64,000 bases of DNA from Nannocystis pusilla (GCF_026626665.1 NZ_JAPNKE010000002.1:724501-788500); one strand, 5' to 3'. Numbered from the stretch's first letter, positions 1 through 10,244 are shown. Notes: generated by a model not told the origin, from the letters alone. Numbers and translations are program-made.

Positions 1-2
1 CG

Positions 3-1363
3 GTCGCGCTCGCGTGGCTGCTGGCGTGTACGCCCGGCGGCGCGGACCAGCCGACCGATGGCAGCACCGCGGGGCCCACGGGCTCGCCGGCCACCGGCGC
101 CACGGGTGAGGGCCCGACCGGCGCAGGGCCGTCGACGGGTGGCGAGCACCCCACCACGGGGAGCGTCGATCCGACGGGTGGAGCGGACCCCACCGGCCAG
201 GAGCCGACCGGGGGGCCGGGGCCCGATGTCGGCACGGACCCGACCGGCGGCGGCGATGGGCTGGGGCCGGCCGAATTCGACGCCGACGAGCTCGACGCGC
301 CGTCGCACGGCGGGACGATCACGTTCCAGCAGATCGGCGCGCCGGGCTGGTACCCGAGCCGCCGCGATCCGGCGACGGGGCCGTGCGACGCGTATCAAGC
401 GACACGTGCTGTCTGGCGCAGCACGAGGTCGCGGGCGATCAGCTGACGCCGTGGGACGAGGACCTGATCCTCACATTGCGCGGGCCGCTGCAGCTCAAGC
501 AATTCGCGGCGTATCAGCCGGGCGGCGGCGACCAGTGGACGCTGGCGTCGAGCTGGGACGAGCGCTGGCCGGCCGACGGGCAGGGGCTGGCGTTCAAGGG
601 CAACGAGACCGAATCGCAGGGGTTCCACGGGGTCGTCGGCACCGAGTGTCTGGTCAATGTCTCGACCGCGGCGCCGTTCGCCTGCGGCGAGGGCAGCGTG
701 CCGTTCTGCCCGGCCTCCGACGATACGCAGTACGACGGCTGGGCCGGCTCGAAGCTGTTCGTGCTGCTGGCGCGCATGCCGAACGCCGAGGAGGTCGGCG
801 AGCCGTGCTCGGAGGACATGACCGGCAACTGGTACGACGCGCCGTGGATCGGCCTGAGCCTCGGCGAGCTGGTGCGCGCGGGGGCGTTCTCCAGCTGCCA
901 GTGCTACGCCAAGAACCCCGACGAATGGTACCTCGGCGACGGCTGCGGCCAGTTCAACGTGTGGGAGGTCGTCAACGACAACAACCAGTACCAGAACTTC
1001 GGCGTGTTCAGCACCAACTTCTTCGGCTACGCCGGCTACGTCGGCGAGGGGCCGTGCGGCGATCAGTGCGACGTGTCGCAGCTCGGGCCGGAGGTCGACC
1101 TGATCGACAAGGGCGAGAACGTCGAGGCGGCCGCGGGCGCGGTGGCCACCCCGAATCAGGGGCCCGGGGCGGCGTTCCGCCGGCCGATCGAGGGCTACCG
1201 CTATTTCATCATCCTCATGGACACGGCGTCGCGCACGGTCCAGCTGGCGATCGTACACCCCGAGCAGGTGCCGCCGGCGCTCGCGCCGCTGCTCCCGGGG
1301 CTGCCGGGGTCGCTCTCGCAGGCCGCGATCGCGGACGCGCTCGGGCTGCGTCTGCCCCATTGA
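3..1363 (+). CDS. TOS1-like lipoprotein (DUF2403/DUF2401 type), 5'-partial and frameshifted
   Basis: Probable surface lipoprotein acting on cell-wall glucan. The start codon lies before the window; the first visible residues end a signal peptide with lipobox LLAC, followed by about 70 residues of Gly/Thr/Pro-rich linker. The frame breaks once near 393 (after GPCDAYQ), and the body then reads to the TGA at 1361. The body contains RGPLQLKQFAAY and, later, a Cys-rich stretch with CQCY and DGCGQFNVWEV, which resemble the two conserved domains of the fungal TOS1/YJL171C cell-wall family. The next gene, 14 bp downstream, is a GH128-like hydrolase lipoprotein, which supports a role on beta-1,3-glucan. 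The family match is from memory of motifs, not from a search. Confidence 0.6.
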
Positions 1364-1377
1364 CGGAGAACAAGACG

Positions 1378-2374
1378 ATGACGATTCGCATGACATGGCT
1401 TTGGGGACTGGGGCTCGCGATCGGCTGCGGCGCCGCCCGGGGACGGCGACAGCGACGGCGGCTCGGACGGGCCTTCGACCGCGAGCCCGGCGAGCGCCAC
1501 GGAGACGGGCGCTGCGAGCGGGACGGAGACGAGCGCGGCGAACGGGACGGAGACGGGGCCGGCGACGCCGACGAGCACGGGCGAGCAGCCCGGCACCGAC
1601 ACCGGCGACTCGACCGATTCGGGCGGGGTCGACCGCTCGTCGTGCAAGCGAGGGATCGCCTACGGCTATCATTCGAACGCCGACCTGGCCGCGCTCGCGC
1701 CGGGGGTGTCGTGGTGGTACAACTGGGCGGTCCCGCCCGACCAGGACGCGGGTGATTATGCGTCGCTCGACGTCGAGTTCGTGCCGATGTTGTGGGGCGG
1801 CGGATCGCTCGACCAGGAACCGCCCATCCCGGAGGGGGCGCGCTACCTGCTGGCGTTCAACGAGCCGAACTTCGGCGCCCAGGCCAACCTGACGCCGCAG
1901 GAGGCGGCGGCGTTGTGGCCGCAGGTCGAGGCGGTGGCGGACGCCCACGGGCTCGAGATCGTGTCGCCGGCGCTCAACTACTGCGGCGGGGACTGCAACA
2001 AGACCGACCCGTTCGAGTGGTTCGACGAGTTCTTCGCGGCGTGCCAGGGCTGCCGCGTCGACCACCTGGCGGTCCACTGGTACGCCTGCACGCGCGACGC
2101 CCTCACCTGGTACATCGGCGAGATGAAGCGCTACGACCTGCCGATCTGGCTGACGGAGTTCTCGTGCCTCGACGCCGAGGACAAGTCGGTCGCGGTGCAG
2201 AAGCAATACATGCAGGAGGCGCTCGAGTACCTCGAGGACGAGCCGGCAGTCGCTCGCTATTCGTGGTTCACCGGGCGCTGGGAGGCGACCCCGTCGATCG
2301 ACCTGCTCGGCGAGTCGGGCCAATTGACGGAGCTCGGCCAGCTGTACGTCAGCGCGCCCGCGAGCTGCCCCTGA
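1378..2374 (+). CDS. GH128-like (Asl1-type) glycoside hydrolase lipoprotein, frameshifted
   Basis: Likely endo-beta-1,3-glucanase anchored at the cell surface. ATG at 1378 begins a short signal peptide with lipobox AIGC, then a Ser/Thr/Gly linker with repeats of GTETG/GTETS type. The frame shifts by one base at the C-run near 1436-1438; the catalytic part then reads through to the TGA at 2372. The catalytic domain starts around KRGIAYGYHSN and carries FNEPNF (predicted acid/base Glu) and WLTEFSC (predicted nucleophile Glu), with conserved Trp/Tyr residues in VHWYACT and YSWFTGR, as in the Glyco_hydro_cc family. About 330 residues once the frame is restored. It probably forms one unit with the preceding TOS1-like gene. 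Confidence 0.75.
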
Positions 2375-2677
2375 TCCGGAGGAGCCGCCGGCGCCCATCC
2401 ACGCTTCATGGCCCGATGCGTCAGGGCGTCGGAATTCCGGTCTGGATGAGCCCGCCCGAGGTAAAGGGAGCGCCGCAGCGCGTCAACGAGCAGCCGAGGC
2501 GCCTCTCGAGGCATAGACGGACGAGCGCGGAGATATGCCTCGGCTGGACGTCATCCCTATCGATCCCGGGGCGTCAGGTCTGGCGAATCCCGAGACGCCG
2601 ACGCACCTCTACTTCGATAGCTCGGGCGAGGTCAAGACGGTGCTAAAGAGTCGGAGACGAAAGCGGGCGAGCGCGGA
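2375..2677. other. Intergenic region between convergent genes
   Basis: About 300 bases separate the GH128-like gene (plus) from the end of trkH (minus). A short open frame beginning at 2535 looks protein-like for about 40 codons, but then runs antisense through trkH, so I do not call it a gene. No strong hairpin was seen. Confidence 0.5.
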
Positions 2678-4502
2678 TCAGCCGACCATCAGCTTCGTCT
2701 CGGGGAAAGACACGTGGACGCTTCGGGGAGTGCCGAGCGCCAGCGCCAGCGAGATCGGCCCGACGCGGCCGATGAACATGGTGACGATGATCAACCATTT
2801 GCCGAGCGCGTTGAGCTCGGCGGTGCCGCCGATCGACAGGCCCACGGTGGCCAGCGCGCTCACTGTCTCGAAGGCGGCCTTCTCGAACGCCATGTCGTGG
2901 CTGGCGAGCAGCGCGAAGGTGACGAGGATCGCCACGAGCGTGGCGATCGTCATGATGGTCGCGGCGCGGTAGACGACGTCGTGCGGGATCGTGCGGCGCA
3001 GGAGCAGCGCGCGCCTGGTTGCGCGCGAGCGCGGGGATCGCGGCGAGTACCACCGCGAGGGTGGTCGTCTTGATCCCGCCGCCCGTGCTCCCTGGCGAGG
3101 CGCCGATGAACATGAAGACGATCATCATCAAGATCGTCGAGCGCTCCAGAGGCACGTAGTCGACGCTGTTGAAGCCGGCCGTCCGCAGGGTCACGCTCTG
3201 AAACGTGGCGTTCACCAGCTTGTCCTCGACCGAGAGGCTGGCGAGCGACGCGTCCCACTCCGAGATGGCGTACAGCGCCGTCCCGGCGACGAGCAGCCCG
3301 AGCGACATCATCAGGACGAGGCGCGCTTGCAAGGGGAGGCGCCGCTTGTCGCCCCTGGCCCGCCACCACAAGGCGGCGAGGACGGGGAAGCCGAGGCCTC
3401 CGAGGAAGATGAGCCCCGCGTGGACGGCCAGGACCCACGGGTCGCTCCGGAACTGGATCAGCGAGTCGCTCCAGAGCGAGAAGCCGGCGTTGCAGAAGGC
3501 CGAGATCGCGTGGAACGTCCCGCGCCACAGGGCGTCGAGCGGCGCCATGCCGTAGGCGTAAGCGAACGAGAGTCCGAGCGCCGCGGCGCCCAGCGCCTCG
3601 ATGGCCAGCGTCGACAGCACGATGAAGCGCGTCAGCTCGTAGGCCGAGCCGGGGCTGGCGAGGTCGAGGACCTCCTCGAGCGCCTGCTCGCCGCGGAGGG
3701 CCAGCCGTCCGCCGAGGAGCACCGCGGCGAAGGTCGACAGGACCATGATGCCGAGGCCGCCGAGCTGGATCAGCACGAGGATCACGAGGTGGCCGAAGCT
3801 CGAGAAGGCGACTGGCGTGTCGAGCACGATGAGGCCCGTGACGCACGTGGCGCTCATCGCAGTGAAGAGCGTGTCGATGAACGCCAGCGAGCTCCCGGTG
3901 ACTGACGCCGCGGGGAAGGTCAGCACCAGCGCGCCGGCGAAGGCGAGCAGGCCGAACGTCGAGAGGATCAGCAGCGCCGGGCGCTCGTAGAAGCTCCGCA
4001 GCAGGTCCCCGAATACGGGCCCTCCAGCGAGGAGCACCAGCAGCACGCTAGCTTGCAGGATCCACAGAAGGACCAGGGCGACCGTCAGGCTCGTGAGCGC
4101 GCCGGGCAGCCAGAAAAGCAGCAGGAGCGCGAGCGCGACGCCGTAGCGCCGACGATGGCGGAGCAGCTGGGCCACGAACGGCGCAGTCATGGCGGTCGTG
4201 GCCAGCGCGAACGCCAGCGCCAGCGCCCCGGGGACGAGCGCGTCGCGGAGCGGGTAGCCGATCACTGCGAGGCCGCCGAGCAAGGAGACCAGCAGAGCGT
4301 GCTGCGCGGCGGCGCCGTAGCGCTGCTGCCACAGCTCACCGACTTCGCGTTCTCGGGACCGGCGGGCGCGACGAGGGTGCTGGCTGACCGCGAACAGGCT
4401 GTCCCCGAGCAGCAACAGATTCCACACGACGAGCACGCCGGCGATCAGCACGTCGACCGCGATCATCGGGATGCCCATGCCGATGTTGAGCGACAGGACC
4501 AC
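2678..4502 (-). CDS. trkH: TrkH/KtrB family potassium uptake protein, frameshifted
   Basis: Membrane subunit of a Trk/Ktr K+ uptake system. The protein is highly hydrophobic and carries the four pore-loop selectivity segments of the family: SATCVTGLIVLD, HAISAFCNAGFSL, QSVTLRTAGFN and ETVSALATVGLSIG. The characteristic GASPGSTGGGIKTTT loop lies between pore loops 3 and 4. The frame breaks once near 3005-3014, in a GC-repeat, after ALARNQARA; the final segment (pore loop 4 onward) is read in a second frame to the TGA at 2678-2680. No trkA/ktrA-like regulator is nearby. The GTG at 4502 is the first start in this frame, but the preceding open frame (4463-4744) probably supplies the true N-terminus. 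Next to dapE and divergent from the kdp operon, so the block is a K+ uptake locus. Confidence 0.85.
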
Positions 4503-4744
4503 CGCTCCGCGGGGAGCGCCCAGCGATGTCCGCGGAGGATCGCTACTACTGCCAGGAGCGCGGCGAGGCCGGCGAGGACGCAGTAGACGCCGCCGAGCGT
4601 CAAGAGCCGGTCCGGGGCGCCGAGGAAGCTGCCCTCGTGAGCGTCGACGACGATGCGCACGCCGATCGCGCTCAGCACCGTCGCCCCGAGGATGCGCGCG
4701 GCTTGAAGTCGACGTGCGGGACGAGGCAGGGACGCGCTCTTCAT
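4463..4744 (-). CDS. Probable N-terminal segment of trkH (or small two-helix membrane protein)
   Basis: A 93-codon frame starting with ATG at 4744. It has a basic N-terminus, one hydrophobic stretch around residues 18-36 and another around 50-68, and ends in another frame over the first codons of trkH. If one base is removed near 4500 the protein continues directly from WALPAER into VVLSLNIGMG of TrkH. Because most genes in this part of the window carry single-base breaks, I think this is the real TrkH N-terminus; a separate small overlapping membrane protein is the alternative. Confidence 0.5.
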   Translation of the reverse strand: MKSASLPRPARRLQAARILGATVLSAIGVRIVVDAHEGSFLGAPDRLLTLGGVYCVLAGLAALLAVVAILRGHRWALPAERWSCRSTSAWASR

Positions 4745-4773
4745 GCGGCGACCCCGGATGTTTGGCTGGCGCG

Positions 4774-4793
4774 GGTTAAGAAAGAGGTAAAAC
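4774..4793 (-). promoter_or_regulatory. Putative response-regulator box upstream of trkH
   Basis: On the minus strand this reads as a TCTTAAC half-site (rc of 4775-4781) with a weaker partner 11 bp away (rc of 4786-4792), ending about 30 bp before the ATG at 4744. The same half-site occurs upstream of dapE, kdpFABC and the porin gene. Direct repeats with 11-bp spacing are typical for OmpR/KdpE-family regulators; a link to the KdpE encoded here is inference. Confidence 0.4.
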
Positions 4794-4809
4794 GGGGACC
4801 GTCCGTCGA

Positions 4810-6010
4810 TCAGTGAGCGGCGACGCGCACGAACCCAGCGAGCATGAGGGTGTAAATCGCCGTCAGCGAGTCGAGGTCGGCGAGGGAGACGTGCTCGTCG
4901 GCGCGGTGCACCGGCGTTCCGACGAGACCCAGCTCGACCACGGGGCAGTACGGGTGGATGAAGCGAGCGTCGGAAGTCTCACCGCTGGTGCTGAACTCCG
5001 GCCGGCGCCCGACCACCGCATATGCGGCATGCGCAAGCGCCTCGTGCCAGCGGCCCGGGGCGCAGAGGAACGGCTCGGCGTCGCAGCGCAGCTCGAGCTC
5101 GTGCGTCTCGTGGAGCTGTGCGGCCGCGAGGCGACGGAGCCGCGACTCGAGCGACGCACGAGTGTGGCAGTCGTTGAACCGGACGTCGAAGCAAGCCTGG
5201 GCCTGCCCTGGCGTCACGTGAGTCGCGGCGTTGCTGCCATCGATCGAGGTGATGCTGACGCTCGAAGGTGCGAAGTGAAGCGAACCATGGTCGAGCGGCG
5301 TCTCGCCCAGGTGACTCAGGAAGCGAATCAGGCGCGCGAGATGGTTGTCGGCTCGATCGGGGTAGGCGCCGTGGCCCTGCACGCCGCGCACCCGAACCGT
5401 CCCGCACATTCGACCGCAGCGACCGATCTTGATCGTGTCACCTGGCGCCCTCTGCGACGTGGGCTCGCCGACGACGCAGATGTCCGAGCGCCGCCGAGCG
5501 CCGCCAGATGCGGGAGCAGCCGCGCGGCGCCGCCGACGCCGTCGTGCTCCTCGTCACCCGTGAGCAGCACGCTGATCGTGCCCGGAAAGCCGTGCGGGCG
5601 GGCCTCGCAGAAGCGGGCCACTGCGGCGATGAAGCAGGCGATCGCGCCCTTCATGTCGCAGGCGCCGCGCCCGTACAGCACGCCGCCGCGCAGCTCGCCC
5701 GCAAAGGGGTCGACCGTCCAGCCCTCGCCGGGCGGGCCGACGTCGACGTGTCCGAAGAACGCGACGTGAGGCGAACCGCTGCCGAGCCGCGCCACGAGGT
5801 CGGGCACGGTGTCGCCGCCGGCACCGGCGAAGTCGACGCGTCTGCAGGAGAACCCGCGCGCCGTGAGGGCGCGCGACGCGACGGCGAGCGCGCCGCCATC
5901 GGCGGGGGGACGCTCGGACAGCGCAGCAACGAGGCGGCCAGCGGCAGCGGATCGTACGGGTCGTCGAGACTGGGAGGCTCCATCGACTGCGAATCGCTCG
6001 GAGTGGTCAT
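4810..6010 (-). CDS. M20-family metallopeptidase, DapE/ArgE-like, with two frame breaks
   Basis: Zinc-dependent amidohydrolase resembling succinyl-diaminopimelate desuccinylase (lysine/peptidoglycan pathway). Visible M20 motifs: FFGHVDVGPPGEGW (first metal His), GRGACDMKG (bridging Asp), LTGDEEHDG (catalytic Glu and metal Glu), VVGEPT (metal Glu) and near the end GTPVHRADEHVSL (metal His). The middle dimerisation part contains GHGAYPDRADNHL. Frame changes are needed near 5905 and near 5495; the corrected product is about 400 residues, normal for DapE. Start taken as the ATG at 6010 (MTTPSDS); an ATG at 6016 is an alternative. It runs in the same direction as trkH, 65 bp upstream of it. ArgE or another M20 deacylase remains possible. 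Confidence 0.7.
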
Positions 6011-6042
6011 GAGCATGGCGAACCGAAGGGTGCGGCCGGCGA

Positions 6043-6061
6043 GGTTAAGATGGCGCCAAAA
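6043..6061 (-). promoter_or_regulatory. Putative response-regulator box upstream of dapE-like gene
   Basis: On the minus strand a TCTTAAC half-site (rc of 6044-6050) lies about 30 bp before the dapE-like start, with a weak second half 11 bp away (rc of 6055-6061, 4 of 7 matches). Same motif as at 4775, 6137 and 14237. Functional assignment is inferred. Confidence 0.3.
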
Positions 6062-6136
6062 GTCGCTCGCTCGTCGATGAGCCGAGAGGGACTCGTAGGA
6101 GCGCGACTCGACGAATGCGTGCTGCCGTCGCTGCAT

Positions 6137-6154
6137 TCTTAACCCCGTCTTAAC
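6137..6154 (+). promoter_or_regulatory. Putative KdpE box: perfect TCTTAAC direct repeat
   Basis: TCTTAAC at 6137-6143 is repeated exactly at 6148-6154, an 11-bp centre spacing that places both half-sites on one face of the helix. It lies about 90 bp upstream of the first small gene of the kdp operon. Such direct repeats are usual targets of OmpR-family winged-helix regulators, and KdpE is encoded in this operon. I infer that this is its operator. Confidence 0.5.
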
Positions 6155-6242
6155 TCGGCCGGATGCAGCTTCTCGAGCGCAGGGGGCCGTGCCGGGCGCA
6201 GCTCCGGCTCGCCTTCGATCGGTCCACTCCACGCAGGCCCCG

Positions 6243-6326
6243 ATGACCGACCTCTTCTTCATCGCAGTCGTGCTCGCGTCGTTCGCGGCCTTCTGGGGCT
6301 TCATGCGCCTCGTCGGCCGGCTCTGA
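6243..6326 (+). CDS. 27-residue membrane peptide preceding kdpF
   Basis: ATG at 6243, TGA at 6324. The product is one hydrophobic helix (LFFIAVVLASFAAFWGF) followed by MRLVGRL, with few charges. It ends 17 bp before kdpF and is in the same direction, so it is likely the first gene of the kdp transcript. Small single-helix peptides at this position are known in other kdp operons; their role is unclear. Too short for automatic gene calling. Confidence 0.55.
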   Translation: MTDLFFIAVVLASFAAFWGFMRLVGRL

Positions 6327-6343
6327 CAAGGAATCCACGTCCC

Positions 6344-6436
6344 ATGACCCTCATGCACTGGCTCGCCGGCCTCGTGTCGATCGGCCTCGGCGTCTATCTC
6401 CTCGTCGCTCTCCTCGCCCCGGAGAAGTTCTCGTGA
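6344..6436 (+). CDS. kdpF: KdpF, small subunit of potassium-transporting ATPase
   Basis: 30-residue single-helix protein: starts MTLMHWLAGL and ends LLVALLAPEKFS, matching the KdpF pattern (hydrophobic helix then a LLxPEKF-type end). KdpF stabilises the KdpABC complex in the membrane. Its TGA (6434-6436) overlaps the GTG start of kdpA at 6433, so the two are translationally coupled. Confidence 0.85.
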   Translation: MTLMHWLAGLVSIGLGVYLLVALLAPEKFS

Positions 6437-8166
6437 CCGCGCAGGCTCTGCTGCTGTGTGGCGCCTACGTGGCGGTCCTGGTCGCCCTGGCGATCCCGCT
6501 CGGGAGCTACTGCGCCCGGGTCGTGAGCGGCGAGGCGACGCTCCTGCAGCGCCTGCTCGGCCCGCTCGAGCGACTCCTCTACCGCGCCGCCGGCGTGAGC
6601 CCCGACGCCGAGATGCACTGGCGCGACTACACGGTCGCGGTGCTGTGGTTCAACCTGTTCGGAGTCCTGGTCGTCTACGGCCTGCAGCGGCTGCAGCACC
6701 TGCTGCCGCTGAACCCGCAGGAGCTCGGCCCGGTCGCGCCGGACCTGGCCTTCAACACGGCGGTCAGCTTCGCCTCGAACACCAACTGGCAGGCCTACGG
6801 CGGCGAGACCACGCTCAGCTACTTCACGCAGATGGTCGGGCTGACGACGCAGAATTTCGTGTCGGCCGCCACCGGCATCGCCGTGCTGGCCGCGCTGGCG
6901 CGGGCCTTCTCGCGCCGGCGGGCCGAGACGATCGGCAACTTCTGGGCCGACCTGGTCCGCGCGACACTGTACGTCCTGCTGCCGCTGGCGCTCGTCCTCG
7001 CGGTCGCGCTGGCCGCCGAGGGGGTGGTGCAGACGTTCGCGCCCGCGGCCGAGGTCGAGCTGATGCGCGCGGCCACCGGTCCCGAGGGACAGGTGATCAC
7101 CCAGCAGACCATCCCGCTCGGCCCGGGCGCCTCGCAGATCGCCATCAAGCAGCTCGGCACCAACGGCGGCGGCTTCTACAACGTCAACTCGGCGCATCCG
7201 CTCGAGAATCCGACGCCGCTGACGAACTTCCTCGAGTGTCTGGCGCTCCTGCTGATCCCGGCGGCGCTGTGTTTGAGCTTCGGCAAGCTCGTGGCCGATC
7301 GGAGGCAGGGCTTTGCGGTGCTGGGGGCGATGTTTGCGATCTTCCTGCCGCTGCTCGGCCTGTGCGTCTGGTCCGAAGGACAGCTCGCGCCGCAGCTCGT
7401 CGAGCTCGGGGTCGACCCCTCGGCCGGCAACCTCGAGGGCAAGGAGGTGCGCTTCGGCGCCGCCGCGTCCGCGCTGTGGGCGACCGCGACCACCGCGGCC
7501 TCGAACGGCTCCGTCAACGCGATGCACGACTCGTTCAACCCGCTGGGCGGGCTGGTGCCGATGTGGCTCATGCAGATCGGCGAGGTCGTGTTCGGCGGGG
7601 TCGGCTCGGGGCTCTACGGCATGCTGGTGTTCGCGATCCTCGCGGTCTTCCTGGCCGGTCTGATGGTCGGCCGCACGCCCGAGTACCTCGGCAAGAAGAT
7701 CGAGGCGTTCGAGGTCAAGATGGCGGCGCTGGTGGTGCTGCTGCCGTCCGCCGGCGTGCTGGTCGGCACGGCGATCGCGGTGGCCAGCGAGTCCGGGCGC
7801 GCGGGCATCTCGAACCCCGGCGCGCACGGCTTCAGCGAGGTGCTGTACGGCTTCTCGTCGGCCGCCAACAACAACGGCAGCGCGTTCGCCGGCCTCGGCG
7901 CGAACTCGTTCTTTTACAACCTGGCCCTCGGGCTGTGCATGCTCGTCGGTCGCTACGGCATCATCGTCCCGGTGCTGGCGCTGGCCGGCGCCCTGGCCCG
8001 CAAGCAGACCGTCCCGCCGGGGCCGGGGACGATGCCGACGCACACCCCGCTGTTCGTGTTCCTTCTCGCCGCGGTCGTCGTCCTCGTCGGCGCGCTGACG
8101 TTCGTGCCCGCGCTGGCGCTCGGGCCGATCGTCGAGCACCTGCAGATGACCGGCGCCCACCCCTGA
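6433..8166 (+). CDS. kdpA: KdpA, potassium-binding channel subunit
   Basis: K+-translocating subunit of the high-affinity Kdp P-type ATPase. 577 residues, intact, with about ten hydrophobic helices. Family landmarks include the selectivity-filter region FASNTNWQAYGGE, LGTNGGGFYNVNSAHP, ENPTPLTN, and the late YGFSSAANNNGSAFAGL. Start is the GTG at 6433 overlapping the kdpF stop. Length is normal for KdpA. It is followed by kdpB after 12 bp. Confidence 0.97.
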   Translation: MTAQALLLCGAYVAVLVALAIPLGSYCARVVSGEATLLQRLLGPLERLLYRAAGVSPDAEMHWRDYTVAVLWFNLFGVLVVYGLQRLQHLLPLNPQELGPVAPDLAFNTAVSFASNTNWQAYGGETTLSYFTQMVGLTTQNFVSAATGIAVLAALARAFSRRRAETIGNFWADLVRATLYVLLPLALVLAVALAAEGVVQTFAPAAEVELMRAATGPEGQVITQQTIPLGPGASQIAIKQLGTNGGGFYNVNSAHPLENPTPLTNFLECLALLLIPAALCLSFGKLVADRRQGFAVLGAMFAIFLPLLGLCVWSEGQLAPQLVELGVDPSAGNLEGKEVRFGAAASALWATATTAASNGSVNAMHDSFNPLGGLVPMWLMQIGEVVFGGVGSGLYGMLVFAILAVFLAGLMVGRTPEYLGKKIEAFEVKMAALVVLLPSAGVLVGTAIAVASESGRAGISNPGAHGFSEVLYGFSSAANNNGSAFAGLGANSFFYNLALGLCMLVGRYGIIVPVLALAGALARKQTVPPGPGTMPTHTPLFVFLLAAVVVLVGALTFVPALALGPIVEHLQMTGAHP

Positions 8167-8178
8167 GGTCTCCTCGCC

Positions 8179-10244
8179 ATGCACGCCGCCAAGCACAAGC
8201 CCCCGCGCGGGCCGATCGTCCGCCGCGCCGCCGTCGAGGCGTTCATCAAGCTCGACCCCCGGCGCATGATCAGAAACCCGGTGATGTTCGTGGTCGAGGT
8301 CGGCAGCGTCCTCACCACGATCCTCGCGGTGCAGGCGCTGGTCGGCGAGGGTGAGGCCTCGTTCGGCTTCATCGCCGGGGTCGCCGCGTGGCTGTGGTTC
8401 ACGGTGCTGTTCGCCAACTTCGCCGAGGCGCTGGCCGAGGGCCGCGGCAAGGCTCAGGCCGAGAGCCTGCGCAAGGCCCGGCAGCACGTGCAGGCGCGCC
8501 GCCTGGCCGAGCGCCACAAGGACGCGCGCGCCGAACAGGTGCCGGCGAGCGCGCTGCGCCGCGGCGACTTCGTGTTGATCCTCGCCGGCGACACGGTCCC
8601 CGGCGACGGGGACGTCGTCGAGGGCATCGCCTCGGTCGACGAGAGCGCGGTGACGGGCGAGTCGGCCCCGGTGATCCGCGAGAGCGGCGGGGATCGCAGC
8701 GCGGTCACCGGCGGCACGCGCGTGCTGTCGGACTGGATCGTCGTCGAGATCCGCAGCAACCCCGGCGAGACCTTCCTCGACCGCATGATCGCGATGGTCG
8801 AGGGCGCCAAGCGCAAGAAGACGCCCAACGAGATCGCGCTCGACATCTTGCTCGCCGGCCTGTCGCTGGTGTTCCTGCTGGCCTGCGCGACGCTGTACCC
8901 GTTCTCGCTGTTCGCGCTCGAGGCCCGAGGACAGGGATCTCCGGTCCCGATCACCGTGCTCGTCGCGCTGCTCGTGTGTCTCATCCCCACGACCATCGGC
9001 GGCCTGCTGTCGGCGATCGGCATCGCCGGCATGGACCGGCTGATCCGCGCCAACGTGATCGCTACCTCGGGCCGCGCGGTCGAGGCCGCCGGCGACGTCG
9101 ACGTGCTGCTCCTCGACAAGACCGGGACGATCACGATCGGCAACCGTCAGGCGGTCGAGCTGCTGCCGGCGCCGGGCGTGGAGGTCGAGGCGCTAGCCGA
9201 GGCCGCGCAGCTGGCCTCGCTGGCCGACGAGACGCCCGAGGGCCGCAGCATCGTCGTGCTCGCCAAGGACAAGTACGGCCTGCGCCAGCGCGAGCTCGCC
9301 AACACCGAGGCGCGCTTCATCGCCTTCACGGCGCACACGCGCATGAGCGGGGTCGACCTCGGCGGGCGAGGATCCGCAAGGGCGCCGCCGACGCGATCGG
9401 CAAGCACCTCAAGGCCAAGGGCGGCGGGCTGAGCCCCGATGTCCAGGCCCTCGTGCAGACGATCGCCAGGAGCGGCGGCACGCCGCTGGTGGTCTCCGAG
9501 GGCAGCCGCGCGCTCGGGGTGGTGCACCTCAAGGACATCGTCAAGGGCGGGATCCGCGAGCGCTTCGCCGAGTTCCGGCGGATCGGCATCGAGACGATCA
9601 TGATCACCGGCGACAACCCGCAGACCGCCGGGGCGATCGCGGCCGAGGCCGGGGTCGACAGCTTCCAGGCCGAGGCCACGCCGGAGACCAAGCTGGCGCT
9701 GATCCGCAGCAAGCAGGCCGCGGGCCACCTGGTGGCGATGACCGGCGACGGCACCAACGACGCGCCGGCGCTGGCCCAGGCCGACGTCGCGGTGGCGATG
9801 AACACCGGCACGCAGGCGGCCAAGGAGGCCGGCAACATGGTCGACCTCGACTCCGATCCGACCAAGCTGCTCGACATCGTCGAGATCGGCAAACAAATGC
9901 TGATGACCCGCGGGGCGCTGACCACCTTCAGCGTCGCCAACGACGTCGCCAAGTACTTCGCCATCATCCCGGCCGCGTTCGCGGTGACCTACCCCGACCT
10001 GCGCGCGCTCGACTTGATGCACCTGCATTCGCCGCAGAGCGCGGTGCTGTCGGCGGTGATCTTCAACGCGCTCGTCATCATCCTGCTGGTGCCGATCGCG
10101 CTGCGCGGGGTCAAGGTGCGGCCGCTGCCGGCCGCGGCGCTGCTCCGTCGCAACCTCCTGATCTTCGGCCTCGGCGGCCTGGTCGCGCCGTTCGTCGGGA
10201 TCAAGCTGATCGACCTCGCGCTGGCGGCCGTCGCGGTCGCCTGA
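8179..10244 (+). CDS. kdpB: KdpB, P-type ATPase catalytic subunit, one frame break
   Basis: ATP-hydrolysing subunit of the Kdp K+ pump. Motifs in order: TGESAPV (actuator domain), phosphorylation site [15 protein letters not shown] (nucleotide-binding domain), [10 protein letters not shown] and [12 protein letters not shown] (hinge), [15 protein letters not shown] segment [11 protein letters not shown] before the last helices. The frame shifts by one base near 9368-9372, between RMSGVDLGG and the RIRKGA motif; a lost base there restores a normal protein of about 689 residues. The rest of the operon is intact, so I read this as a sequencing or assembly error rather than a pseudogene. Confidence 0.93.

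Noticed and set aside
395..2398. A 667-codon minus-strand frame across the first two genes
   Set aside because: Arg/Leu-rich, no recognisable motifs, and antisense to genes with lipoboxes and catalytic motifs.
2535..2972. A protein-like short frame beginning MPRLDVIPIDPG
   Set aside because: Only the first 40 codons look like protein, and it continues antisense through the conserved end of trkH; no ribosome-binding site or family.
7073..7092. GGTCCCGAGGGACAGG in kdpA as a member of the palindrome family
   Set aside because: It lacks the left TGTCC arm, and kdpA reads straight through it with no added residues that I can see, so chance similarity is likely.
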